5,939 bases of DNA. Source: Burkholderiales bacterium. GTDB taxonomy: Bacteria; Pseudomonadota; Gammaproteobacteria; Burkholderiales; Casimicrobiaceae. A program made the position numbers and the translations under genes. Shown here piece after piece: positions 1-5,939 of the stretch (within the stretch, counting starts at the first letter, position 1; the number at the start of each line of letters is the position of its first letter). Location: positions 1 through 5,939 of the forward strand of contig JAITBX010000193.1 of assembly GCA_031283405.1 (NCBI GenBank), written 5' to 3'. The notes below the pieces were generated by a model. The model was given only the letters and a program-made list of their open reading frames with translations, searched no databases and was not told the DNA's origin.

Positions 1-259
1 ATGGATGCTGCATGTATTGTACCAATTACAGATTCTGGTTTTGCAGCACGTATGGTTTCCCGTTCTCGCCCAAGTTGCCCAATTTTAGCTATTACAACTA
101 ACCCTGTAACATACCGCCAACTTAATCTTTCTTGGGGCTGTATCCCAATGTTATCAGACAAATCATTTGATGGTGATGCAGAACTATTTGAAATAGCAGA
201 AGAAATGGCATTAAAATCAGAAATAGCATCTAATGGTGATGCAATTGTTGCAGTTGCTG

Positions 260-261
<2 letters not shown>
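1..261 (+). CDS. Pyruvate kinase, C-terminal domain fragment (partial at both ends)
   Basis: The 87 codons up to the join read as the alpha/beta C-terminal domain of pyruvate kinase, the enzyme that converts phosphoenolpyruvate and ADP to pyruvate and ATP. Recognisable stretches are SGFAARMVSRSRP (residues 12-24), the strand PILAITTN (27-34), the WGCIPML segment (45-51) and the NGDAIVAVAG strand near the C-terminus (78-87), which in the family normally runs on into a VP(V/I)G segment. The first ATG is not a start: residue 2 onward lies deep inside the family alignment, so the 5' part is off the window. After codon 87 the frame runs out of frame through enolase DNA to a stop at 409-411, and those residues are meaningless. 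Codons are AT-rich (gca, att, tta, aat), unlike everything downstream, and resemble a Firmicutes source. I infer a foreign piece joined to the contig rather than a resident pseudogene. Confidence 0.8.
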
Positions 262-1120
<859 letters not shown>

Positions 1121-1167
1121 CCGATCGGAGTACTAACCGAAAATCCGTGGCGCGCATTTCGCCGGCG

Positions 1168-1470
1168 ATGAAAATCCTCTCCTTCATTTTTCTGCTGTTG
1201 ATTGCAGTGTTGCAATATCCGATCTGGCTAGGTAAAGGCGGATGGGTGCAAGTGCGCGCATTGCAACAAGAGATCGACAAACAGCAAACCGCCAACATGC
1301 TGTTGAAAGCGCGTAACGATGCGCTTGCCGCCGAAGCCGCCGATCTCAAATCGGGATTGGACGCCGTTGAAGAACGCGCGCGCGCCGAATTGGGGATGGT
1401 AAAAAAGGACGAAATTTTTTTCCAATTTCAGGCCGTGCCTTCCGCCACGTCGAGCAACATTTCGCGCTAA
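1168..1470 (+). CDS. ftsB: Cell division protein FtsB (septum formation initiator family)
   Basis: FtsB is a small bitopic inner-membrane protein that forms the FtsQ-FtsB-FtsL complex and helps activate septal peptidoglycan synthesis. The 100-residue product has a short N-terminus, one membrane segment (about residues 3-20), the Trp-Leu-Gly-Lys-Gly-Gly-Trp turn at 20-26, a periplasmic coiled coil (about 29-63, rich in Ala, Leu, Gln and charged residues), and the family signature EERAR-ELGM at 68-77 followed by KKDEIFFQ. Length matches the family (about 100 residues). I chose ATG 1168 because it puts the hydrophobic segment right after Met-Lys, as in homologues. An in-frame GTG at 1147 would add seven residues; a GGAG at 1127-1130 lies 16 bases before that GTG and 37 before the ATG, so neither start has a well-placed Shine-Dalgarno. 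The gene begins 47 bases after eno and is probably cotranscribed with it. Confidence 0.9.
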   Translation: MKILSFIFLLLIAVLQYPIWLGKGGWVQVRALQQEIDKQQTANMLLKARNDALAAEAADLKSGLDAVEERARAELGMVKKDEIFFQFQAVPSATSSNISR

Positions 1471-1479
1471 CGCTTTTCA

Positions 1480-1521
1480 ATTCCCGTTATCGGACTTCGC
1501 CTCTGGAAGCGGGAATCCGGA
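1480..1521. repeat. Possible degenerate palindromic intergenic repeat after ftsB
   Basis: ATTCCCG at 1480-1486 is the inverse of CGGGAAT at 1510-1516, and the right arm reads GAAGCGGGAATCCGGAAAT. That resembles the ATTCCCGC...GCGGGAAT dispersed palindromes seen between genes in many proteobacteria. The 23-base spacing and lack of other copies here make this tentative. No T-run follows, so it is not an obvious terminator. The rest of the 101-bp gap (1471-1571) shows only a direct repeat of GTTAACT (1562-1568 and 1574-1580) around the next start codon. Confidence 0.3.
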
Positions 1522-1571
1522 AATTCCACGAATGTCGCCGCCCGCCCAATATCAGTCCGACGTTAACTACG

Positions 1572-2375
1572 ATGTTAACTATTACGTCACCGCATAATTC
1601 CCGGCTCAAAGACGCCGCGCGTTTGATCGCTTCCGCGCACGAGCGGCGCAAGGCTCGGCGCTGTGTGCTGGAAGGCGAGCACCTGATCGAGATGTACATT
1701 GCGCGTTACGGCCTGCCGGATACCTTGATCGTCACCGAAGCAGCCGCCGAAACGCCGTTCGTCAAAAAGTTGACGCCGCAACTCAATGAGCGCCGCCTGT
1801 TATGCGTTCCCGACGCGCTGTTCAAAAGCATCGCTTCACTGCCGCCGGCGATCGGCATGCTGGCAGTCATCGATCAGCCTCAAGCCGTCACCACGTCGGG
1901 CGCTTTCTGCGTTCTGCTTGAGAACATTCAAGACCCCGGCAACGTCGGCGCGATATTGCGCACGGCAGCAGCAGCCGGCGTGACTCACGCGATTTTGTCG
2001 AAGCCTTGCGCAAGCGCGTGGTCGCCGAAAGTATTGCGCGCCGCGCAAGGCGCGCATTTTTTGCTGGAGATCGTCGAAGAAGTCGATGCCTGCGAATGGG
2101 CGTGCGCTTTTCGCGCCGACGGCGGCCTCATCGTCGGAACGCTGGTAGCGCATGGGAAAAATGTCTTCACGACGCCGCAGCTTCGCCATCGCCCGCTGGC
2201 GCTGGCGCTCGGCAACGAAGGCGTCGGATTAAGCGATACGTTAGCGCAATGCGTTGACGTTGCCGTCACCATCCCGATGCCGGGACGCATGGAATCGCTC
2301 AACGTCGCCGCCGCCGCTGCGGTTGTGCTGTTTGAGTGTGTGCGTAGCAGGGATCAGGGGTCAGGAATCAGATAG
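1572..2375 (+). CDS. SpoU/TrmH-family (SPOUT) RNA 2'-O-methyltransferase
   Basis: A 267-residue SPOUT-class methyltransferase that uses S-adenosylmethionine to methylate a ribose 2'-OH in rRNA or tRNA. The N-terminal substrate-binding part (about 1-105) has the family opening ITSPHNSRLKDAARL and LEGEHLIE (33-40). The trefoil-knot catalytic domain follows: motif 1 LLENIQDPGNVGAILRTA (115-132, with Asn124 and the likely catalytic Arg130), motif 2 ALALGNEGVGLS (210-221, Asn215-Glu216) and motif 3 IPMPGRMESLNVAAAAAV (234-251, Ser242 and Asn244). All key residues are present. The overall plan is closest to TsnR/RlmB/YsgA-type proteins; the exact target base cannot be told from sequence. ATG 1572 fits the family N-terminus, but no clear Shine-Dalgarno precedes it. 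The last few residues (DQGSGIR) come from a short tandem repeat, so the original stop may have been lost and the tail extended. Confidence 0.9.
   Translation: MLTITSPHNSRLKDAARLIASAHERRKARRCVLEGEHLIEMYIARYGLPDTLIVTEAAAETPFVKKLTPQLNERRLLCVPDALFKSIASLPPAIGMLAVIDQPQAVTTSGAFCVLLENIQDPGNVGAILRTAAAAGVTHAILSKPCASAWSPKVLRAAQGAHFLLEIVEEVDACEWACAFRADGGLIVGTLVAHGKNVFTTPQLRHRPLALALGNEGVGLSDTLAQCVDVAVTIPMPGRMESLNVAAAAAVVLFECVRSRDQGSGIR
2344..2371 (+). repeat. Tandem 7-base repeat at the end of the methyltransferase gene
   Basis: Three consecutive heptamers GGATCAG (2351-2357), GGGTCAG (2358-2364) and GAATCAG (2365-2371) are preceded by a weaker copy, GTAGCAG (2344-2350). They run through the last codons and finish two bases before the TAG. 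A 7-base period is not compatible with coding constraint, so this is probably intergenic-type repeat DNA that has been read into the gene. Confidence 0.6.
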
Positions 2376-2382
2376 AGATGCA

Positions 2383-2402
2383 GGGGACGGTGTGCCGTGC
2401 CC
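2383..2402. repeat. Short inverted repeat between the methyltransferase gene and clpA
   Basis: GGGGACGG (2383-2390) and CCGTGCCC (2395-2402) can pair at seven of eight positions around a TGTG loop. No T-run follows on either strand, so it is more likely part of a dispersed repeat than an intrinsic terminator. It is followed by CGCCTGTACGGCTAC, a G/C-rich stretch I do not recognise. Confidence 0.4.
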
Positions 2403-2438
2403 GCCTGTACGGCTACTGTCACAGCGTTTCGGCGCAAT

Positions 2439-2473
2439 CTCCTTCCCCCTCCGGGGGAAGGTTGGGATGGGGC
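2439..2473 (+). repeat. G/C-tract palindromic repeat, copy 1
   Basis: A perfect 9-bp stem, CCTTCCCCC (2441-2449) with GGGGGAAGG (2453-2461), closes a 3-base loop and continues as TTGGGATGGGG. The same plan, CTCC-C-tract, G-tract-AGG, TTGGG(G)TGGGG, occurs twice more in the clpS-clpA gap. On the + strand a CTTTTTCT run starts about 12 bases after the stem, too far for a classic terminator. Lying between convergent genes (ends at 2375 and 2490), the stem could still act as a two-way transcription brake or as 3'-end protection; that is inference. Confidence 0.7.
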
Positions 2474-2489
2474 TTTTTCTGCCTTGTCT

Positions 2490-4763
2490 CTACGGTGCTA
2501 CTTCTTCAACTTCGGCTTGTTCTTCGATCACCAGTTTGACACCGCCTTCTTTTTCGTCACTCGCTTCCTCGTAATCGACCAACACTTTGCCGCCATTGGC
2601 CAGCTTTCCGAATAAAAGCTCCTCGGCCAGCGCGCGGCGCACGGTATCTTGAATCAAACGCATCATCGGTCGCGCGCCCATCTGCGGATCGAAACCTTTG
2701 TCGGCGAGGTAACGTCTTAACGCCGGACTGAACGACGCTTCCACTTTCCTTTCAAACAACTGCGTTTCAAGCTCGACCAGCATTTTGTCAACCACTTTCA
2801 AAATGATTTCGCGGTCGAGTTGTTTGAACGAAACAACGGCATCAAGACGGTTGCGAAATTCCGGCGTGAAGAGCCGCTTGATCTCGCCCATTTCGTCGCC
2901 GGCCTGCGCGGCTGCCGAAAAGCCGATGGCCGAGCGCGCCAATTCTGCTGCGCCGGCGTTGGTCGTCATCACGATGATGACGTTTCTGAAATCGGTTTTG
3001 CGTCCGTTGTTGTCGGTCAATGTGCCGTTATCCATCACTTGCAACAACACATTGAAAATATCGGGGTGCGCTTTTTCGATTTCATCGAGCAACAACACGC
3101 TATGCGGCGCTTTGACGATCGCTTCGGTCAACTGCCCGCCCTGGTCAAAACCGACGTAGCCGGGCGGCGCGCCGATCAAGCGCGACACCGCGTGCCGCTC
3201 CATGTATTCGGACATGTCGAAGCGAACCAGCTCGACGCCGAGGCAATACGCCAACTGCCGCGCCACTTCGGTCTTGCCGACGCCGGTCGGCCCTGAAAAG
3301 AGGAAGCAACCGATCGGCTTGCGGGCATTGCCCAATCCCGAACGCGACATCCGAATCGCCGCCGTCAACGCGTCGATTGCCGCGTCCTGACCGAACACAA
3401 TGTTTTTCAAATCGCGATCGAGATTTTTCAGCACTTGCCGATCGTCAACCGAAATGGTTCGCGCCGGTATCCGCGCCATTTTGGCGACGACTTCTTCGAT
3501 CTCGATGCGGCCGATCTGTTTTTTCCGGCGGCTCTTCGGCAACATTTTCTGCGCAGCGCCCGCCTCGTCAACCACATCAATCGCCTTGTCGGGGAGAAAG
3601 CGATCGTTGATGTAGCGCGCCGACAATTCTGCCGCACTGGTAATCGCCGCGTTAGTGTAGCGAATTTCGTGATGCTCTTCAAAACGCGACTTGAGTCCTT
3701 TGAGAATGGCGATCGTCTCCTCAACCGACGGTTCCGGCACGTCGATTTTCTGGAAGCGCCGCGACAAGGCATGATCCTTCTCGAAAATCTGCCGGAACTC
3801 GTTATACGTCGTCGCGCCGATACAGCGCAACTCGCCCGCCGACAGCGCCGGCTTCAACAAATTGGACGCATCCATCGTGCTGCCCGATGTCGAACCGGCG
3901 CCGATCAAAGTGTGAATCTCGTCGATCAACAGCACCGCTTTCGATTGCGCTTTCAATTCGCGCAACACATCTTTCAGACGCTGCTCGAAATCGCCGCGGT
4001 ATTTGGTGCCCGCCAGAAGCGACGCCATATCGAGCGCATAGACGCGGCTGCGCGCCAGCAATTCCGGCACCTGCCCCTTGGTGATGCGCGTCGCCAGCCC
4101 TTCGGCAATCGCTGTTTTGCCGACGCCGGCCTCGCCCACCAGCAACGGATTGCTTTTGTGGCGGCGACACAAAACCTGCACGACGCGATCCAATTCCTGT
4201 TCGCGTCCGATCAACGGGTCGAGCTTGCCTTCTTTGGCGCGCTGCGTCAGATCAGTCGTATAAGACGACAGCGCGGTTTCGTTCGCTGTTGTTTTTTCGT
4301 TGACGCTGTTGTTCTCCGGGATTTGCTCCGGCTCGCTCTTCGCGCCGTGCGCCACATAATTGGTGAGATCGTACCGCGTCAAACCGCGCTTCCTCAGAAA
4401 GTAAAGCGCGTGCGCGTCTTTCTCGCCGAACAGCGCCACCAGCACATGCGCACCGGTCACTTCCTTCTGTCCGGACGATTGCACTTGCAACACCGCCCGC
4501 TGCAACACCCTCTGAAAACTCGGCGCCGGTTGCGTTTCCGCTCTCGCGTCTTCCTGAAATCGCGGCGTGTGCGTTTCGATGAAAGCGCTCAATTCTTCCC
4601 GGACTTCCTCGACATTGATTCGGCAGGCGCGCAATGCCGCCGCCGCCGACGGATTGTCGAGCAACGTCAACAGCAGATGTTCTGCCGTCACGAATTCATA
4701 GCGCTTCTGCCGCGCATCGACCAGCGTCATGTGCAGCGAAACTTCCAAGTCCTGCGCGATCAT
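2490..4763 (-). CDS. clpA: ATP-dependent Clp protease ATP-binding subunit ClpA
   Basis: ClpA is a cytosolic hexameric AAA+ unfoldase that threads tagged substrates into the ClpP peptidase. The 757-residue product is full length for the family. In order: the double Clp-N domain (about 1-140) that docks ClpS; a polar linker (about 141-170) rich in Glu, Asn and Thr; the D1 ATPase with Walker A GEAGVGKT (210-217), pore loop KYRG (254-257), Walker B VLLIDE (277-282), sensor GATT (316-319) and an RR pair (335-336); the D2 ATPase with Walker A GPTGVGKT (491-498), pore loop GYVG (535-538) and Walker B VLLLDE (556-561); the ClpP-docking loop with Ile-Gly-Phe (613-615); and the C-terminal small domain. 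The absence of the long ClpB/ClpC middle coiled coil separates it from those relatives. The last 25 or so residues form an acidic tail. It follows clpS on the same strand after 207 bp, with a good ribosome binding site. Confidence 0.97.
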   Translation of the reverse strand: MIAQDLEVSLHMTLVDARQKRYEFVTAEHLLLTLLDNPSAAAALRACRINVEEVREELSAFIETHTPRFQEDARAETQPAPSFQRVLQRAVLQVQSSGQKEVTGAHVLVALFGEKDAHALYFLRKRGLTRYDLTNYVAHGAKSEPEQIPENNSVNEKTTANETALSSYTTDLTQRAKEGKLDPLIGREQELDRVVQVLCRRHKSNPLLVGEAGVGKTAIAEGLATRITKGQVPELLARSRVYALDMASLLAGTKYRGDFEQRLKDVLRELKAQSKAVLLIDEIHTLIGAGSTSGSTMDASNLLKPALSAGELRCIGATTYNEFRQIFEKDHALSRRFQKIDVPEPSVEETIAILKGLKSRFEEHHEIRYTNAAITSAAELSARYINDRFLPDKAIDVVDEAGAAQKMLPKSRRKKQIGRIEIEEVVAKMARIPARTISVDDRQVLKNLDRDLKNIVFGQDAAIDALTAAIRMSRSGLGNARKPIGCFLFSGPTGVGKTEVARQLAYCLGVELVRFDMSEYMERHAVSRLIGAPPGYVGFDQGGQLTEAIVKAPHSVLLLDEIEKAHPDIFNVLLQVMDNGTLTDNNGRKTDFRNVIIVMTTNAGAAELARSAIGFSAAAQAGDEMGEIKRLFTPEFRNRLDAVVSFKQLDREIILKVVDKMLVELETQLFERKVEASFSPALRRYLADKGFDPQMGARPMMRLIQDTVRRALAEELLFGKLANGGKVLVDYEEASDEKEGGVKLVIEEQAEVEEVAP

Positions 4764-4767
4764 GATG

Positions 4768-4774
4768 CCTCCTC
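4768..4774 (-). promoter_or_regulatory. Ribosome binding site of clpA
   Basis: On the - strand GAGGAGG lies four bases upstream of the clpA ATG (4761-4763). It is a near-perfect Shine-Dalgarno with slightly short spacing and supports this start codon. It also indicates that clpA has its own strong initiation signal, despite the repeat-filled gap after clpS. Confidence 0.75.
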
Positions 4775-4867
4775 GTCCGTAAAGAAAAAAGCCAACGTTT
4801 CAGGATACCGCGATTGCTTCATTCAAGCCAGAGGCGCGCCGAATAAATCACCGCGCCACGGTTATGC

Positions 4868-4904
4868 CTCCCTCCCCCCCGCTGGGGGAGGGTTGGGGTG
4901 GGGG
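4868..4904 (+). repeat. G/C-tract repeat, copy 2, with G-quadruplex motif
   Basis: This is the + strand copy of the repeat: CTCCCTCC and a C-tract, then G runs. The segment 4884-4904 contains four G runs of 5, 3, 4 and 5 bases separated by loops of 1, 2 and 1 bases, which meets the usual definition of an intramolecular G-quadruplex motif. The G-rich strand here is the template strand for the clpS to clpA transcript. It pairs imperfectly with copy 3 in inverted orientation. Confidence 0.75.
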
Positions 4905-4925
4905 CGCGTTTGCAGATCAAGGTCT

Positions 4926-4961
4926 GCCCCCATCCCCACCTTCCCCCAAAGGAGGAAGGAG
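4926..4961 (-). repeat. G/C-tract repeat, copy 3 (inverted)
   Basis: Read on the - strand this is CTCC-TTCCTCC-TTT-GGGGGAAGG followed by TGGGGATGGGGG, matching copies 1 and 2 in plan. It faces copy 2 head to head across a 21-base centre that itself holds GCAGA (4912-4916) and TCTGC (4923-4927), so the clpS-clpA mRNA could fold this whole gap into one long imperfect hairpin. The remainder of the 207-bp gap (4764-4867 and 4962-4970) shows no gene and no convincing promoter. Confidence 0.75.
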
Positions 4962-4970
4962 TAAGCCTCA

Positions 4971-5276
4971 TCAAACTTCCCGCATCACGCAGCGTAACGG
5001 ATGCTCGTTCTGCTGCGCCAGCGCTTGCACCTGCTCGACCTTGATCTTGGCGATTTCGTAAGTATAGACGCCGCACACGCCCGAACCGCGATGGTGCACT
5101 TGCAGCATCACCGCCATCGCCTGCGGCAGCGGCATCGAAAACACCTGCTGCAACAAATCCACCACAAAATCCTGCGGCGTGAAATCATCGTTGAGCAGAA
5201 TGACGCTGTACAGCGGCGGTTTTTCGACCGTCTGATCGGGCGCCGCTTCGGGAGAACGCTTGTATTTTACTGACAT
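4971..5276 (-). CDS. clpS: ATP-dependent Clp protease adaptor ClpS
   Basis: ClpS is a small adaptor that binds N-degron substrates (N-terminal Phe, Leu, Trp, Tyr) and hands them to ClpA. The 101-residue product has a flexible charged N-terminal extension (about 1-18), then the conserved core: PPLYSVILLNDDFTP (20-34), with Asn29 and Asp30 that hold the substrate amino group, and VHHRGSGVCGVYTYEIA (60-76), with His61 equivalent to the third amino-group ligand (E. coli Asn34, Asp35, His66). The position matching the E. coli gatekeeper Met40 is Gln35 here. The C-terminus (EHPLRCVMREV) is typical. The ATG at 5274-5276 fits the family start, but no Shine-Dalgarno precedes it on the - strand. It heads a probable clpS-clpA unit and is divergent from the cold-shock gene, as clpS is from cspD in E. 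coli. Confidence 0.96.
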   Translation of the reverse strand: MSVKYKRSPEAAPDQTVEKPPLYSVILLNDDFTPQDFVVDLLQQVFSMPLPQAMAVMLQVHHRGSGVCGVYTYEIAKIKVEQVQALAQQNEHPLRCVMREV

Positions 5277-5601
5277 AAATTAGGGGGATAAACGGCTTCG
5301 CTGGTGACTAACATATCCCAAAAGCCCGCGTCTGACACCTCCCGAAACCGGAAAAATAACCCACTGTCAATGTTACCGTGTTAGTTTGTTTTACAATTAC
5401 AACAAATCGCATCTCGCATCCATTCCCTGTGGACTGTCTTATTGACCCCCCGCCTTTTTGTGCGTAAAAAGGTTCTGTTTGGAAGTGGTTCCCGCTGTAT
5501 CTGTGTGCTGTTGTCGTTGTACCCTGTTGTACGTCGTCGTAGTGCCCGCCTGTCGGAAGTCCCGACCAAACACCCATTTGTATTTTTAAGAGGATAGTTT
5601 T
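5277..5601. promoter_or_regulatory. Divergent intergenic region with promoter of clpS and leader of the cold-shock gene
   Basis: These 325 bases hold no credible gene. For the + strand cold-shock gene the best -10 candidate is TACAAT at 5392-5397, which would give a leader of roughly 200 bases, in the range known for cspA-type mRNAs; no good -35 is visible at normal spacing. The leader contains a small stem GTCGG (5552-5556) with CCGAC (5562-5566) shortly before the start codon. For clpS a weak - strand pair, GTGTCA (5338-5333) and TATGTT (5315-5310) with 17-base spacing, is possible. A perfect TTGACA also lies on the - strand at 5370-5365 but lacks a matching -10. All promoter calls here are weak. 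Confidence 0.4.
5588..5594 (+). promoter_or_regulatory. Ribosome binding site of the cold-shock gene
   Basis: AAGAGGA ends seven bases before the ATG at 5602, good Shine-Dalgarno spacing, and fixes the start of the small cold-shock protein. Confidence 0.75.
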
Positions 5602-5808
5602 ATGGTAACCGGGACCGTCAAATGGTTCAACGACGCAAAAGGCTTTGGCTTCATCACTCCTGATGATGGCGGCGAAGACCTCTTTGCACATTTTTCGGCG
5701 ATCAACATGCAGGGCTTCAAGACGCTCAAAGAAGGACAGCGCGTCAGCTTTGAAGTCACGCAAGGACCGAAAGGCAAACAAGCATCAAACATTCAAGCGG
5801 CCTCTTGA
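5602..5808 (+). CDS. CspA-family cold-shock protein (single cold-shock domain)
   Basis: A 68-residue single-domain OB-fold nucleic-acid chaperone that binds single-stranded RNA and DNA and melts mRNA secondary structure. The family opening TGTVKWFNDAKGFGFI (3-18) includes the RNP1 motif KGFGFI (13-18). The RNP2 motif is LFAHFS (27-32), with the aromatic and His residues in place. The C-terminal half GFKTLKEGQRVSFEV (38-52) and GPKGKQASNI (55-64) are also standard, and the length is normal. The family is obvious; which paralogue (CspA, CspE or CspD type) is not. Position beside clpS recalls E. coli cspD, but the sequence looks like a general CspA/CspE protein without the extended CspD tail. 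A long leader upstream and a strong terminator downstream suggest a single-gene transcript. Cold induction is plausible but not shown by sequence. Confidence 0.95.
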   Translation: MVTGTVKWFNDAKGFGFITPDDGGEDLFAHFSAINMQGFKTLKEGQRVSFEVTQGPKGKQASNIQAAS

Positions 5809-5831
5809 CCGTTTTCCTGTTCGGAATGTAT

Positions 5832-5855
5832 TGAGTCTCCGACTCATTAGTTTTT
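5832..5855 (+). terminator. Weak terminator-like hairpin after the cold-shock gene
   Basis: TGAGTC (5832-5837) and GACTCA (5841-5846) form a 6-bp stem with a TCC loop, followed by TTAGTTTTT. It is weaker than the next hairpin and may act with it as a tandem terminator. Confidence 0.4.
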
Positions 5856-5864
5856 GGAATTCAT

Positions 5865-5891
5865 GCCCGCCTCGGCGGGCTTTTTCTTTTT
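5865..5891 (+). terminator. Rho-independent terminator of the cold-shock gene
   Basis: GCCCGC (5865-5870) and GCGGGC (5875-5880) form a G/C-only stem closed by CTCG (a further C-G pair is possible), followed at once by TTTTTCTTTTT. It is a classic intrinsic terminator 57 bases after the stop codon. Confidence 0.92.
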
Positions 5892-5904
5892 GGGGACGGG
5901 AGAG

Positions 5905-5934
5905 GAAGCGGGCGAACACAGTTCGCCCCTACGA
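5905..5934. repeat. Palindromic intergenic repeat at the window end
   Basis: GGGCGAAC (5910-5917) and GTTCGCCC (5921-5928) are perfect inverted arms around ACA, with flanking CCTACG. This GGGCGAAC-ACA-GTTCGCCCCTACG form is one I recognise as a recurrent short intergenic repeat in environmental bacterial genomes; only one copy is in this window, so the dispersed nature is from general knowledge, not from the sequence here. It has no T-run and lies outside the terminator. Confidence 0.5.
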
Positions 5935-5939
5935 AGTCA

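Noticed and set aside
2254..2615. Small + strand open frames across the methyltransferase end and the intergenic repeat
   Set aside because: They read through the repeat (PPGEGW-type peptide) and into antisense clpA; no start signal or family match.
4781..4793. T-run on the - strand before clpA as a clpS terminator
   Set aside because: No stable stem sits immediately before the T-run; the repeat hairpin is more than 70 bases upstream of it.
3435..4964. 509-residue open frame on the + strand opposite clpA
   Set aside because: It lies antisense to a clear full-length ClpA, its translation is rich in Arg, His and Gln as expected of a mirror frame of GC-rich coding DNA, and it has no recognisable domain.
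4868..4967. CRISPR-like or transposon ends formed by the paired repeats
   Set aside because: Only two inverted copies and no regular spacers, no transposase gene and no clear target duplication; better described as a palindromic intergenic repeat pair.
4819..5076. 85-residue - strand open frame with Pro/Gly-rich stretch
   Set aside because: The Pro/Gly-rich part is a translation of the G/C-tract repeat and the rest overlaps clpS in another frame.
5308..5781. 157-residue open frame on the - strand across the cold-shock leader and gene
   Set aside because: It covers most of the csp gene antisense, has no recognisable motif and no good ribosome binding site.

Overview
The window looks like a metagenome-type contig from a betaproteobacterium-like organism. 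The enolase fragment, the FtsB-like protein, ClpA, ClpS and the CspA-type cold-shock protein all read as proteobacterial. Eno followed directly by ftsB, and a csp gene divergent from clpS-clpA, are familiar proteobacterial arrangements. The lineage is inferred from remembered family sequences, not from a search.

Layout. (1) Bases 1 to about 260 hold an AT-rich piece of the C-terminal domain of pyruvate kinase, with codon use unlike the rest and reminiscent of Firmicutes. (2) It breaks abruptly, out of frame, into the last two thirds of a GC-richer enolase (to 1120). The join at about 256-264 has only a few bases compatible with both genes and is most likely an assembly or library chimera. (3) ftsB follows eno, then a SpoU/TrmH-type RNA methyltransferase, all on the + strand. 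(4) A convergent intergenic stretch (2376-2489) carries small inverted repeats. (5) clpA and clpS lie on the - strand in the order clpS then clpA, separated by 207 bp that hold two inverted copies of a G/C-tract repeat and a G-quadruplex-type motif. (6) A 325-bp divergent intergenic region serves clpS and a + strand cold-shock gene, which ends in a strong intrinsic terminator. (7) The window closes with a short palindromic intergenic repeat.

Functionally, eno-ftsB joins glycolysis and cell-division functions by position only. clpS and clpA work together: ClpS delivers N-degron substrates to the ClpA unfoldase, which feeds the ClpP peptidase (not encoded here). The cold-shock protein is an RNA chaperone beside them. 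I see no mobile element, CRISPR array, tRNA or rRNA, and no convincing new multi-gene system. The notable items are the chimeric join, the repeat pair inside clpS-clpA, and a glutamine at the ClpS gatekeeper position.
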